From an uncultured Acidimicrobiales bacterium (GTDB taxonomy: Bacteria > Actinomycetota > Acidimicrobiia > Acidimicrobiales > SZUA-35), in NCBI GenBank assembly GCA_938029215.1, contig CALHFG010000028.1, forward strand, positions 1-40,869: a stretch of DNA of 40,869 nt, written 5' to 3'. Both the position numbers and the translations under genes were made by a program. Below are positions 7,226 to 15,919 of the stretch, piece by piece; within the stretch, counting starts at the first letter, position 1, and every line of letters starts with the position of its first letter. Below the pieces are notes generated by a model. That model made no database searches. It was not told the origin of the DNA and saw nothing but the letters and a program-made list of their open reading frames with translations.

Positions 7226-8527
7226 GTGTCACAGCCAGTTCTCCAGCCCTCACGACTCCGCCGAGTGTCCGTGGTGGCTATCGCTGTGGTCTCGTTGCTG
7301 ACAGCTGTGGTGGCGGTCCAGCCAGTGGCGGCACAAGAAGTGAACGCCCCGATACAGAGTCAGCTGTGCGGAGAACCGGGGGACATCACGGTTCGCCTGT
7401 ACCGCCTCTTCTTCAACCGCACCCCAGATGCCGACGGACTGCGCTACTGGAGCGACATCTACCTCCAGACCGGTGATGTCAAGGTCGTTGCGTACTGGAT
7501 GGCTCAGAGCACCGAATACACCAACCTATGGAACGGGGCCAACGACGAACAGTATGTCGAGGGTCTCCTCTACAACAACCTGCTCGATCGTCCATCCGAG
7601 CCCGAGGGTTTCAACTACTGGGTCAGCCTGTTGGACGGGACCGCCGCAGGGCGAAATGGCCAGAAATTGCCTCGTGATGAGATGGCGGTGTTCTGGGTGA
7701 TTCAGCCAGAACTCACCACCAAACATCCGGTAACCCAACATGCCGACTGTGCCCTGTTGGACCAGATCCAGGACATCCCCGGCGGCCGGGCACTCGAGGT
7801 GGATTTCGCCACCACCAATATTCAAGCCTCCCCGAACCGCTGTGGCGTTGCCTCGATCAACGCCAACTGGGTGCATCGAGACGGCGCCGTCCCATTCAGC
7901 GAGCACATTGGCTTTGCCAACATCGATGGCGTCAATGTTCCGTCGCGGGGCCCGAGCCCCGGCGTCGCCGTTAACGCCAACACCGTCTGGGGTGACGACA
8001 ACGCCCGCGGGATTCTTGGTCTTCGTCGTGACGACGAAGGCGGAACGGCTGCAGAGTTCCAACACATGTTCGATCCGTCGGTGGGACCGCTCAATATTCT
8101 CTCGAACGGTCCAAAGCGCGGCTACGCCACCCTCCAGCTTCATGCCAACTACTGGGATGACACCCCGGGACACCAGTTCTATGACCCGGCCAAGTTCGAC
8201 AACAAGTTCACCGGTTGGGAGTGGGCAGTTGGTGGAATCACCATGGTCGTGAACGGTCAAAAGAATGCCGTCACTGCCGGCCAGGACTACACCTTCAACA
8301 CCACCCGGCACAGCTTTGCAGCCTTCAATTCAAGCAATGGGAAGTTCATGTTCGGCTCCACCACAACGATGACCGCCGACCAGATGGTCAACTGGCTCAT
8401 GGCTCAGGGCTACAACGACATCATGAAGATGGACGGCGGCGGCTCGGTCGAGTTCAATGAGGCTCGGTCGGCAACCGTTGCCGGTACCCAACGACCACTT
8501 TCGGTCTGGCTCGGCGTCGGCTGCTGA
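7226..8527 (+). CDS. Secreted DUF4214 / phosphodiester glycosidase (NAGPA-like) protein
   Basis: The 433-residue product has a Sec signal peptide: basic RLRR, a hydrophobic run VVAIAVVSLLTAVVAV, and a VAA-Q cleavage site. Next comes a DUF4214 unit (VRLYRLFFNRTPDADGLRYW and YNNLLDRPSEPEGFNYW), a module common in actinobacterial surface proteins. The C-terminal part resembles the phosphodiester glycosidase (NAGPA/DUF2233) fold, with AVGGITMVVNGQ, MTADQMVNWLMAQGYNDIM and KMDGGGSVEFNEA, then RPLSVWLGVGC at the very end. NAGPA-like enzymes hydrolyse sugar phosphodiesters or act on exopolysaccharide, so a cell-envelope or extracellular polysaccharide substrate is inferred. It sits alone between queA and the convergent tgt and is followed by a strong hairpin. 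The exact substrate cannot be told from sequence. Confidence 0.8.
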   Translation: MSQPVLQPSRLRRVSVVAIAVVSLLTAVVAVQPVAAQEVNAPIQSQLCGEPGDITVRLYRLFFNRTPDADGLRYWSDIYLQTGDVKVVAYWMAQSTEYTNLWNGANDEQYVEGLLYNNLLDRPSEPEGFNYWVSLLDGTAAGRNGQKLPRDEMAVFWVIQPELTTKHPVTQHADCALLDQIQDIPGGRALEVDFATTNIQASPNRCGVASINANWVHRDGAVPFSEHIGFANIDGVNVPSRGPSPGVAVNANTVWGDDNARGILGLRRDDEGGTAAEFQHMFDPSVGPLNILSNGPKRGYATLQLHANYWDDTPGHQFYDPAKFDNKFTGWEWAVGGITMVVNGQKNAVTAGQDYTFNTTRHSFAAFNSSNGKFMFGSTTTMTADQMVNWLMAQGYNDIMKMDGGGSVEFNEARSATVAGTQRPLSVWLGVGC

Positions 8528-8540
8528 GTTTCTTTGCCTC

Positions 8541-8562
8541 CGTTTGCCCCTTGGGGCGAACG
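8541..8562. terminator. Bidirectional terminator hairpin between glycosidase and tgt
   Basis: CGTTTGCCC and GGGCGAACG pair around the loop CTTG (one G-T wobble). The hairpin lies in the 37-bp gap between the convergent stops. Neither side has a strong T-tract, as is common in GC-rich actinobacteria. Confidence 0.6.
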
Positions 8563-8564
8563 CA

Positions 8565-9668
8565 TCACTGCGACCAGGTGGCGTGAATCTCGGCTCGGAG
8601 TTCTTGGAAGGTTCCCGCCACGATCGCTGCTCGCATTCTGTCGGTAAGATCAGCTAGCCAGGCAAGATTATGGAGGCTGAGAATTCGGCCTGCGGTCGGT
8701 TCCCCCGCCTTGAGCAAGTGCCGAAGGTAACCGCGGCTGTAACGACTACTCAGCGGATGTTCGAAGTTCGGATCGATCGGCCCGTCGTCACGTTCGAACT
8801 CGGCCCGTTTCAGATTCAACCGACCCGCGCTGGTCAGCGCAGTGCCGTGTCGGGCAAGTCGGGTGGGTAGGACGCAATCGAACATGTCGATCCCGTTGTT
8901 GACTGCCTCGACCAGTCCGATCGGGTCGCCAAGTCCCATGAAGTAGCGCGGGCGATCAGTCGGAAGTTCCGCGGTGGCAGCGGCAAGTGCAGGAACCATC
9001 TGATCCCGCGATTCGCCAACGCTCAGTCCGCCGACCGCGTAGCCATCGAATCCGATTTCAACGGTTCTGGCGGCCGACTCGGCTCGAAGGTCGACATCGA
9101 CGCCGCCCTGCACGATCCCAAATTGTGCTTGGGTCCGATGGGTGTGGGCAGCTCGATTTCGTTCCGCCCACCGAAGGGTGCGCTCCATGAACTCTCGTAC
9201 AACTTCGGGCTCGGCTGGCAACGCAGGTACGACGTCGAGGATCATGGCTATGTCCGCGCCCAGCTGCTCCTGGACCTTGACAGCCCGCTCGGGGGTGAGA
9301 TGCTGGGTTGCACCGTCGTAGATGCTCTTGAACGTCGCTCCGTCCTCGCTGATCTTGGGCTTAAGCGAAAAGATCTGAAACCCGCCGCTGTCGGTCAGTA
9401 GATGGCCGTCCCAGTTGAGGAAGCCGTGGAGACCTCCCAGCGACTCGATGACGTCGGCTCCGGGCCGCTCCATGAGGTGGTAGGTATTGCCCAGCATGAT
9501 CTGGGTTCCGAGCGCTTCCATGTCTCCGGTGTCGAGGGTCTTCACCGCACCTCTGGTTCCTACGGGCATGAAGACCGGCGTAGTCAGGGAGCCTCGAGGC
9601 GTCGTGATCGTCCCGGCTCGGGCGTTGCCGTCGGTGTGTTCGATCGTGATCGGGAGGGGCGTTCCCAC
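8565..9668 (-). CDS. tgt: Queuine tRNA-ribosyltransferase Tgt, zinc-site variant
   Basis: Tgt exchanges guanine at position 34 of GUN-anticodon tRNAs for preQ1 (or queuine). The 367-residue protein, from a GTG start, is full length. It keeps LTDSGGFQIFSL (D93), D145, IVQGG (Q187), GYAVGGLSVGES, and DMFDCVLPTR with the nucleophile Asp at D264. Two features are odd. The zinc motif, normally C-x-C-x2-C with a distant His, reads DPNFEHPLSSRYS, so the cysteines are F302, H304 and S307; only H333 remains. The base-pocket residue that is Cys in typical bacterial enzymes (D-E-C) is V147 (D-V-V), as in eukaryotic queuine enzymes. The rest of the frame is intact, so this is divergence and not decay. 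It starts 3 nt after the secF stop and is the last gene of the yajC-secD-secF-tgt operon. Confidence 0.93.
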   Translation of the reverse strand: MGTPLPITIEHTDGNARAGTITTPRGSLTTPVFMPVGTRGAVKTLDTGDMEALGTQIMLGNTYHLMERPGADVIESLGGLHGFLNWDGHLLTDSGGFQIFSLKPKISEDGATFKSIYDGATQHLTPERAVKVQEQLGADIAMILDVVPALPAEPEVVREFMERTLRWAERNRAAHTHRTQAQFGIVQGGVDVDLRAESAARTVEIGFDGYAVGGLSVGESRDQMVPALAAATAELPTDRPRYFMGLGDPIGLVEAVNNGIDMFDCVLPTRLARHGTALTSAGRLNLKRAEFERDDGPIDPNFEHPLSSRYSRGYLRHLLKAGEPTAGRILSLHNLAWLADLTDRMRAAIVAGTFQELRAEIHATWSQ

Positions 9669-9671
9669 CGG

Positions 9672-10601
9672 CTAGATTTTCTCGGGAAGCGGGTCCGGGT
9701 AGCGAGCCTTGATCCACGCCAGCAGGGGAGCGGCAACAAAGATAGAAGAATAGGTGCCGAGAAGGAGGCCGATCAGCAACGCGATGGCGAACCCGCGAAG
9801 GCTGTCGCCGCCTAGGAGGAAGGCACCAATAATGAGCATCGACGCGACCGGAAGCACCGTGGTAATGGTGGTGTTGATTGACCGCATGATGACCTGGTTC
9901 ATGCTCTTGTTCATGAGGTCGGCGTATTCCTTCCGGCGGTTGGCCGGTTCGATCCAGTTCTCCAAGACCTTGTCGTACACGACCACGGTGTCATAGAGCG
10001 AGTAGCCGAGAATCGTGAGCAGAGCGATAACGGTGGCTGGGCTCACCTCGATCCGCAGAATCGAATAGACCATCACCGTGAGCACCAAGTCGTGAAGCAC
10101 GGCGACGAGAGCGCCGAGGGCCATCTTCGGCTCCAGCCGAATCGCCAGGTAAATCGCGACGACGATGAAGAACAGCACGAGCGCTCGGATCGCGCTGTTC
10201 GTGATTTGGCTTCCCCAGGTAGGCCCGACCGTGTCGCGCGAGATTTGTTCGCCTGGTAGAAGAATCTCGTTGAGATCGGTGCTGACCCGCTCGAACTCGT
10301 CGGATGCTTCGGTTGGGACCTTGACTCGCATCGCAAAGCTGCCGTCGGAATTCTCAACCCGCTGGATGCCTGCTTCTTCAATTCCTACAAGACCGCGGGT
10401 TTCGCCCACGGTGACGTCGTCGGCGACTGGAACGTTAAACAGGGCGCCGCCTTCAAACTCGATGCTGCGGTTGACACCGAAGATGGAGATGATGATTAGG
10501 CCGAGAACTATGAGTGACAGTGAGATTGGAAGGGACTTCTTCCAAATCGGCCGAAAATCAATGTTGGCCCGAGAGTTGTACAGATCGGATTTGAGGCTCA
10601 T
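9672..10601 (-). CDS. secF: Protein translocase subunit SecF
   Basis: SecF, with SecD, uses the proton motive force to help complete protein export through SecYEG. The 309-residue protein has a first membrane helix (PISLSLIVLGLIIISIF), then the large outer loop opening with SIEFEGGALFNV. Five more C-terminal helices follow, including VSPATVIALLTILGYSLYDT, the family signature ahead of VVYDKVLENW. Its ATG overlaps the secD stop by 4 nt, and tgt follows 3 nt after its own stop. Confidence 0.96.
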   Translation of the reverse strand: MSLKSDLYNSRANIDFRPIWKKSLPISLSLIVLGLIIISIFGVNRSIEFEGGALFNVPVADDVTVGETRGLVGIEEAGIQRVENSDGSFAMRVKVPTEASDEFERVSTDLNEILLPGEQISRDTVGPTWGSQITNSAIRALVLFFIVVAIYLAIRLEPKMALGALVAVLHDLVLTVMVYSILRIEVSPATVIALLTILGYSLYDTVVVYDKVLENWIEPANRRKEYADLMNKSMNQVIMRSINTTITTVLPVASMLIIGAFLLGGDSLRGFAIALLIGLLLGTYSSIFVAAPLLAWIKARYPDPLPEKI

Positions 10602-12100
10602 TTTTTCGCCTTCTTCTTCGTGCTAGCGACGTTCTTCGTCGTTGTCTTCTTCGAGCCGCTCTGCCGTTTCAACATGGTGGCGGTAACTGCGTTGTCGGGG
10701 AGGCCCAGTAAGCGGGGGTTGTTCTGGACCCACGAGCTTTGCGCAAGCCAGAGAAGCATCGGCCGCATGAACAGCATTGCGATGATGAGGTCGAGCACAG
10801 TAGCGATACCGAGGTAGAGGGCGAACCCCTTCACCGCACCAACGGTGAGGAAGTACAGCAACACTGCCGCGATGAGGCTTACGACGTCGGCTTTGATGAT
10901 TGTGCTGATCGAGTTGCGGTAGGCCCGCTCTACTGAGGTGCCGACTCTCTTGCCGCTGGCGACCGCGTCCTTCACGTTTTCGAAGTAGACGATGTTTGAG
11001 TCTGCCGACACACCGATAGCGACGATCAGGCCAACGATTCCGGAAAGCGAGAGTGCCAGACCGAGGTTGGCTCCCAGGAGCGAAATGATCGCCCACAGCA
11101 GCATTGCGGAGATCAGCAGCCCGAGGAGTGCGACCACACCGGACAGGCGGTAGTAGGCGATGAGGAACACGGCCACTAGAAACAGGCCGATAAGACCGGC
11201 GATGACACCAGAGGACAGTACGTCGGTGCCGATGCTGGCGCTGATAGTGCGGGTCTGTTGCGGTTCCAGTTCCAGCGGGAGTGCACCGAAGCGCAATGTG
11301 GTGGCGAGGTCTTGTGCCTCTTCGGGCAGGAAGTCGCCAGTGATTTGGATTTGGTCACGGTTGAAGAACGGCGTCTGAATGTTTGGTGCCGATTGCACGG
11401 TGCCGTCGAGCGCGATGGCGAGGCGTCGAGATGGACACTGCTCGGCGCCGTTGAAACACAGGGCTGCGGCGGCATTAAAAAGGTCGATGCCCTCGGGTCC
11501 GGCCAGGAACGTGGGATTCACTTGCCAGGCGGTGCCGCCGCCCGAGTGCAGACCGCCTCCAAGGCTTGCTGACGCGGTTTCGAGAGCGGTTCCGCGCAAC
11601 AGGGTCGGCCCGAGGCACAAGAGGTTGTCATCCAGGTCGGGGAGCAACACGTTCTGATCGGCGATGTCGGCTTCGGGCTGGGTAGGAACGCCGGTCTGAC
11701 ACCCTTCTGGCAGCAAGGCCAGGGTTTCGGCGGTCGGTGCAGCGCCGAGGAGTCCGATATCTAAGAGGACTGGGCGGAAACGAAGTTCGGCTGTTTGACC
11801 CACCAGGTCCAGCGCACGCTGCTGCTGTTCGACGCCGGGCAGGTCGACCACGATGGTGTTTCCCTGCTGGCTAATCTCGGGCTCTGCAACACCCAACGCG
11901 TCGACACGACTCCGAATGATGTTGGTTGCCTCGGCGAGCGCTTCTTCGGTTGCGTCGTCGTTCACCGGTTGCAGGACAACCGAGACGCCGCCCTGGAGGT
12001 CGAGTCCGAGCAACGGCTGGTTGCCCGATGCGAGCGTCGCCACGAATGCAACGGCGCTCACAATGAAGAGCGCCATGGCTCTGAACAGCTGGGAATTCAT
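10598..12100 (-). CDS. secD: Protein translocase subunit SecD
   Basis: SecD is the larger partner of SecF. The 500-residue protein has an N-terminal helix followed by LLGLDLQGGVSVVL, the SecD signature, then a long periplasmic-type region. Five C-terminal helices include VIAGLIGLFLVAVFLIAYYR and GLIVAIGVSADSNIVYFE. A region at about residues 165-215 (rich in Gly, with RGTALETASASLGGG) looks like the variable insertion of the outer domain. The C-terminus is strongly lysine-rich (KKTTTKN and KKKAKK). It overlaps yajC and secF by 4 nt each, so the three are coupled. Confidence 0.96.
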   Translation of the reverse strand: MNSQLFRAMALFIVSAVAFVATLASGNQPLLGLDLQGGVSVVLQPVNDDATEEALAEATNIIRSRVDALGVAEPEISQQGNTIVVDLPGVEQQQRALDLVGQTAELRFRPVLLDIGLLGAAPTAETLALLPEGCQTGVPTQPEADIADQNVLLPDLDDNLLCLGPTLLRGTALETASASLGGGLHSGGGTAWQVNPTFLAGPEGIDLFNAAAALCFNGAEQCPSRRLAIALDGTVQSAPNIQTPFFNRDQIQITGDFLPEEAQDLATTLRFGALPLELEPQQTRTISASIGTDVLSSGVIAGLIGLFLVAVFLIAYYRLSGVVALLGLLISAMLLWAIISLLGANLGLALSLSGIVGLIVAIGVSADSNIVYFENVKDAVASGKRVGTSVERAYRNSISTIIKADVVSLIAAVLLYFLTVGAVKGFALYLGIATVLDLIIAMLFMRPMLLWLAQSSWVQNNPRLLGLPDNAVTATMLKRQSGSKKTTTKNVASTKKKAKK

Positions 12101-12363
12101 GAAATCAAGTCAACTTCGTTCGAGAGTTTGGTAGCGATGGCGCTACGAGCCAGCTTGATCTCCACGCCTTCGGCAACCTCGAGGTACACAATGGCGTCGT
12201 CGAGGGCCGAGATAAGGCCGTGCATGCCCGACGCAGTGACAACTTCGTCTCCCTCAGTGAGGGACGCGAGCAGGTCGCGCTGTTCCTTCCGCTTCTTGAT
12301 CTGGGGAAGAAAGAGCACTGCGTAGAGGACTGCGAAGACGCCGAGGAGAATAATTGTTTCCAT
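12097..12363 (-). CDS. yajC: Preprotein translocase subunit YajC
   Basis: YajC is a small membrane protein that associates with SecDF. The 88 residues contain one N-terminal helix (IILLGVFAVLYAVLFLPQ) followed by the conserved QIKKRKEQRDLLASLTEGDE and VVTASGMHGLI. It leads the yajC-secD-secF-tgt operon. A TACGGT hexamer (12374-12379, minus strand) ends 10 nt upstream of the ATG and is a reasonable promoter element. The gene is divergent from relA, with about 77 bp between the start codons. Confidence 0.95.
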   Translation of the reverse strand: METIILLGVFAVLYAVLFLPQIKKRKEQRDLLASLTEGDEVVTASGMHGLISALDDAIVYLEVAEGVEIKLARSAIATKLSNEVDLIS

Positions 12364-12373
12364 AACGGGTCAA

Positions 12374-12379
12374 ACCGTA
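12374..12379 (-). promoter_or_regulatory. -10 element of the yajC-secD-secF-tgt operon
   Basis: On the minus strand TACGGT ends 10 nt before the yajC ATG, giving at most a very short leader. Confidence 0.4.
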
Positions 12380-12428
12380 GTGCTTGACGCTGCTTTTCCC
12401 GGGGAGCCAACCGCCTCAAAGGGTGTTG

Positions 12429-12434
12429 TAGCCT
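12429..12434 (+). promoter_or_regulatory. -10 element of relA
   Basis: TAGCCT ends 6 nt before ATG 12441 and directly abuts the alternative GTG at 12435. The spacing favours a leaderless start at 12441. Confidence 0.45.
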
Positions 12435-12440
12435 GTGAAT

Positions 12441-14654
12441 ATGGTCATGACGGTCCAACGGGTCCTTCCATGGAGACGAGAGCGCCCCCTGCCCGAGGTT
12501 GCCCTTGAGCCAGTGCTCGAGGCGTTTGTCGGGCCCAATCGGCGAGCGAATCAGGAAATGATCGTTCGCGCTTTTGAAATGGCCAACGAAGCACACGCCC
12601 CACAACGTCGCAAAAGCGGTGAGCCCTATATCACCCATCCGATAGCTGTCGCCCGGATCGTTGCTTCACTCGGCGTCGATGTCGAGACCGTGGCCGCCGC
12701 GCTTCTCCACGACGCGGTTGAAGATACTGGCATGACCTTGGGCGACATTGAGGCCCAGCTCAACGCCGACGTAGCCGCCCTCGTGGACGGCGTCACCAAG
12801 CTCGACCGAATTCGGTTCGACAGCAAGGAGGCTCAGCAGGCTGCGACCTTCCGCAAGATGCTGGTGGCGATGAGTAAGGACCTGCGGGTCCTGATCATCA
12901 AGTTGTGTGACCGACTCCACAATCTTCGGACCATCGGCGCGATGCCGGCTTGGAAGCAGGAACGCACCGCCCGGGAGACGCTTGAGGTCTATGCGCCTCT
13001 GGCCCACCGTCTGGGAATGCAGGAAGTCAAAACCCAACTGGAAGACCTGTCGTTTGCTGCGCTTCACCCAAAGCGGTATGCCGAGATTGAAGACATGGTG
13101 GCGGTACGGGCCCCGGAGCGAGACTTCTTGCTCACCCAGCTCATCGCCGAGGTGGAGATAAAGCTCCGCGAGCTCAACATCGACGGCCGGGTGAGTGGCC
13201 GCGAGAAGCACCTCTACAGCATCTACGAAAAGATGATGTTGCAAGACAAGGCGTTCGCAGAGATTCACGATCTCATCGGCATTCGGGTTGTCGTCGATTC
13301 GATTCGTGACTGTTACGCCGCTCTCGGCTCGATCCATGCCACCTGGAAGCCGGTGCAGGGTCGTTTCAAGGACTACATCGCGATGCCCAAGTTCAACCTC
13401 TATCAGTCGTTGCACACCACGGTGATCGGACCACTGGGCAAGCCGATCGAGGTGCAGATTCGCACCCGTGAAATGCACAATCGCGCCGAACGCGGCGTTG
13501 CCGCTCACTTTGAGTACAAGGATCGGTCCGACCAGTCCGGTTCGCCATGGCTCGACCGCATCATCGACTGGGATACCGACACGTCGGACCCTTCGGCCTT
13601 CATGAATAACCTGAAGGTCGACCTCGACAGCGACGAGATCTACGTCTTCACCCCGGCGGGGGATGTCATCACACTGCATGCCGGAGCGACAGCGATCGAC
13701 TTCGCCTATGCGATCCATACCGATGTCGGTCATAAGACCATTGGCGCAAAGGTGGACGGTCGTCTCCTCCCGTTGTCGGAGGTTCTCGATAGCGGGCAGA
13801 CGGTTGAGGTGCTCACGTCCAAGGCAGAGACCGCCAGTCCAAGTCTTGACTGGCTGAACTTCGCCACGACGCCGCGTGCCTCTTCGAAGATCAAGCAATG
13901 GTTCTCGAAAGAGCGACGGTCCGATGCCATCGCCACCGGGACCGAAGCGGTCACCAAGGCGCTCCGCAAGGACAACCTCCCGATTCGCAAGCTCACCGAC
14001 GACGGTCTGCTTCATGAGGTGGCGAGCCTGCTCAACTACGACGACCTCACTGGCTTGTATGCCGCTGTTGGCGAGCATCACGTGTCAGCAGAGGCTGTCG
14101 CTCAAAGAGCCCGGCGACTCATCGATGGCGAGCCCGAGCAGAACGAAGGCATCGTTCAGCCGATCACCGCCCGTCGACCTCGGCGAAAGTCTTCCGGCGC
14201 AGGGGTGCACGTCGAGGGGCTCGACGACGTTTTGATTCGCCTCAGCCGTTGTTGCACGCCCGTGCCGGGCGACGAGATTCAGGGTTTCGTTACCCGAGGT
14301 CGGGGCGTGTCGGTTCATCGGTCTGACTGTGCCAACGCGTTGTCATTGACTCAGGCCCAAAACGATCGCCTCATCGACGTCGACTGGTCGGGCGAACGAG
14401 GCGACGACCACTACGTCGCCGCAATCGAGATCAAGGCCTATGACCGCTCGCAGCTCTTGAGTGATCTGTCGTCGGTGTTTGCCGAGCATCAGATCAACAT
14501 CATTGGATCGAGCACCGTGACCGGATCGGACCGCATCGCTCGAATGCAGTTCGAGTTTGAAATCGCCGATCCCAGCCATCTGAACACACTCATCCGACAC
14601 CTGCGCCGGGTCGACGCAGTGTATGACGCCCACCGTGTTCTTCCCGGGAGCTGA
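12441..14654 (+). CDS. rel: Bifunctional (p)ppGpp synthetase/hydrolase (RelA/SpoT homologue)
   Basis: This enzyme makes and breaks the stringent-response alarmone (p)ppGpp. The 737-residue protein has an HD hydrolase domain with intact H90-D91 in LLHDAVEDT. The synthetase domain carries R-F-K-D at about residues 308-311, the charge pattern of bifunctional Rel enzymes, and NLYQSLHTTVIGP. A TGS domain follows (EIYVFTPAGDVITL, ATAIDFAYAIHTDVGH), then a Cys-containing region (RLSRCCTPVPGDEIQGFVTR) and a C-terminal ACT domain. Both activities are therefore predicted. ATG 12441 is preferred because of the -10 spacing; GTG 12435 and ATG 12447 are alternatives. It stops 6 nt before the stop of a convergent small gene. 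Confidence 0.96.
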   Translation: MVMTVQRVLPWRRERPLPEVALEPVLEAFVGPNRRANQEMIVRAFEMANEAHAPQRRKSGEPYITHPIAVARIVASLGVDVETVAAALLHDAVEDTGMTLGDIEAQLNADVAALVDGVTKLDRIRFDSKEAQQAATFRKMLVAMSKDLRVLIIKLCDRLHNLRTIGAMPAWKQERTARETLEVYAPLAHRLGMQEVKTQLEDLSFAALHPKRYAEIEDMVAVRAPERDFLLTQLIAEVEIKLRELNIDGRVSGREKHLYSIYEKMMLQDKAFAEIHDLIGIRVVVDSIRDCYAALGSIHATWKPVQGRFKDYIAMPKFNLYQSLHTTVIGPLGKPIEVQIRTREMHNRAERGVAAHFEYKDRSDQSGSPWLDRIIDWDTDTSDPSAFMNNLKVDLDSDEIYVFTPAGDVITLHAGATAIDFAYAIHTDVGHKTIGAKVDGRLLPLSEVLDSGQTVEVLTSKAETASPSLDWLNFATTPRASSKIKQWFSKERRSDAIATGTEAVTKALRKDNLPIRKLTDDGLLHEVASLLNYDDLTGLYAAVGEHHVSAEAVAQRARRLIDGEPEQNEGIVQPITARRPRRKSSGAGVHVEGLDDVLIRLSRCCTPVPGDEIQGFVTRGRGVSVHRSDCANALSLTQAQNDRLIDVDWSGERGDDHYVAAIEIKAYDRSQLLSDLSSVFAEHQINIIGSSTVTGSDRIARMQFEFEIADPSHLNTLIRHLRRVDAVYDAHRVLPGS

Positions 14655-14660
14655 CGCGCG

Positions 14661-14957
14661 TTAGCTGAGGTACAGAAATACACCGAACCCGATGCATGCG
14701 AGGGCGACCAGGATCATCATGACCCGATCAAACCGATGCATCGTTACTTGTTGCCAGCCAGCGTTGCGGTAAGTGTCTAGAGCTGTGCCGTACGCACTGT
14801 GCCCTCTCACCGAACCACCGTCTTCCCACACAAACAGCGGCATCCCGTCGTCAGTCTTCCCGCCAGCAGGGCGCGTGAGGTCGGTGAATGTGACGCCGTC
14901 GTGGAAACGCTCCGGTTCATCGCCCTTGCGATACCAACCTGGCCGTAGTTCGGTCAT
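14661..14957 (-). CDS. Small DUF2510-type membrane protein
   Basis: The 98-residue protein begins with PGWYRKGDEPERFHDGVTFT, a DUF2510-like short motif (Gly-Trp-Tyr ... Asp-Gly ... Thr). It ends with a single membrane helix, VMMILVALACIGFGVFLYL, so the N-terminal domain is probably cytoplasmic and tail-anchored. The function is unknown. It lies 36 nt downstream of another DUF2510 protein on the same strand, and the two may be one transcript. No recognisable enzyme motif is present. Confidence 0.75.
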   Translation of the reverse strand: MTELRPGWYRKGDEPERFHDGVTFTDLTRPAGGKTDDGMPLFVWEDGGSVRGHSAYGTALDTYRNAGWQQVTMHRFDRVMMILVALACIGFGVFLYLS

Positions 14958-14993
14958 ACCTGTTGAACGCGTGAACCTCGGGTTCGGTTCCAG

Positions 14994-15881
14994 TTAGCCG
15001 CCGAAATCCAATAGGCTTCCCCCGCTGATACCGCGGGCGTCTTGTTTGAGGGCAACGTCGACGGTCAGGGCCGAGGCGTACACCATCTGCCGTAGCGGGT
15101 CGCTCAAGGGCGCGTGCACCTGCAAGACGTAGTTGTCAGCAGTGGTGAACGCGGTCTTCAGGAGACCCTCGAAGGTTTTGGTGATGCGGGCAACCTCGAC
15201 ATCGGACCCGTCCTTGATCGCGAAGTTCCACGCACGCCAATTCTCGGCAAAGATGCCACCCACCCGCTGGCCCTGAACGAGGAAGTCAAACTTGATCTTT
15301 CCGATCATGTTTTTCTGCACGATCATGCCGATCTCGTGCCCCATTGCGTCCTGCACGATGACCTTCGACTTGAAGAACTTTGCCGGGCGTGTAATCAAAA
15401 GAACTGGTTGTCCTGAAGCGTCCACGATTTGGAATTTGTGCGTGAAGTACTGGTCGATGTCGCCGAGAAACCGAACGACTTTCTTGAACCAGTTCTGTCC
15501 AACTTGACGAACGGCACCAACCTGTACTCCGTTGCCGTCCATAATCGCAAACTCGCTGTTGACCTCGATCAGCTTCCACTTCTGGTTGATGACCAGTAGA
15601 GGTTGATCGAGCAGGCCACCGGAGTAGTTCGCAACGCCCGGCGCGGCGGGCGCACCTCGTTTGTCGACTTGGTTCGCGTGTTTCTGGACCTGTTGCTGAA
15701 TCTTGTCCGGGGCTTGCTGGGGTGCGACCGTCTTGGGCGCCTTGTCGAGAGAGTCGGTCGCCTCGCGGCCGTGCGATGCAACACGCTCGGTCCATTCGGT
15801 TCCGTCGAACCATCGATATTCGTGACGGCCCATGGGGTCGGGGTACCAGTTGGCTGGTGTGGGCGTGGGGGAGTCGGTCAT
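14994..15881 (-). CDS. DUF2510 / phospholipid scramblase-related protein
   Basis: The 295-residue protein has an N-terminal DUF2510 motif, NWYPDPMGRHEYRWFDGTEW, then a polar Gln/Lys-rich linker (residues about 45-85). A LURP-one/scramblase-like beta-barrel domain follows, with QPLLVINQKWKLIEVNSEF, FKIVDASGQ-like QIVDASGQPVL, KFFKSKVIVQDAMGHEIG and YVLQVHAPLSDPLRQM. Actinobacterial members of this family combine the same two parts. The family name does not prove lipid scrambling; a membrane-surface role is inferred. A TATTGT hexamer (15911-15916, minus strand) and a GAAGG ribosome site about 9 nt before the ATG support this start. Confidence 0.82.
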   Translation of the reverse strand: MTDSPTPTPANWYPDPMGRHEYRWFDGTEWTERVASHGREATDSLDKAPKTVAPQQAPDKIQQQVQKHANQVDKRGAPAAPGVANYSGGLLDQPLLVINQKWKLIEVNSEFAIMDGNGVQVGAVRQVGQNWFKKVVRFLGDIDQYFTHKFQIVDASGQPVLLITRPAKFFKSKVIVQDAMGHEIGMIVQKNMIGKIKFDFLVQGQRVGGIFAENWRAWNFAIKDGSDVEVARITKTFEGLLKTAFTTADNYVLQVHAPLSDPLRQMVYASALTVDVALKQDARGISGGSLLDFGG

Positions 15882-15919
15882 GAGTTCAAGCCTTCAAGCG
15901 GTTGATCGAGACAATAGGG

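Noticed and set aside
12666-14081. Long minus-strand open frame antisense to relA
   Set aside because: It mirrors the codon bias of relA, has no recognisable domain, and the plus-strand gene is certain.
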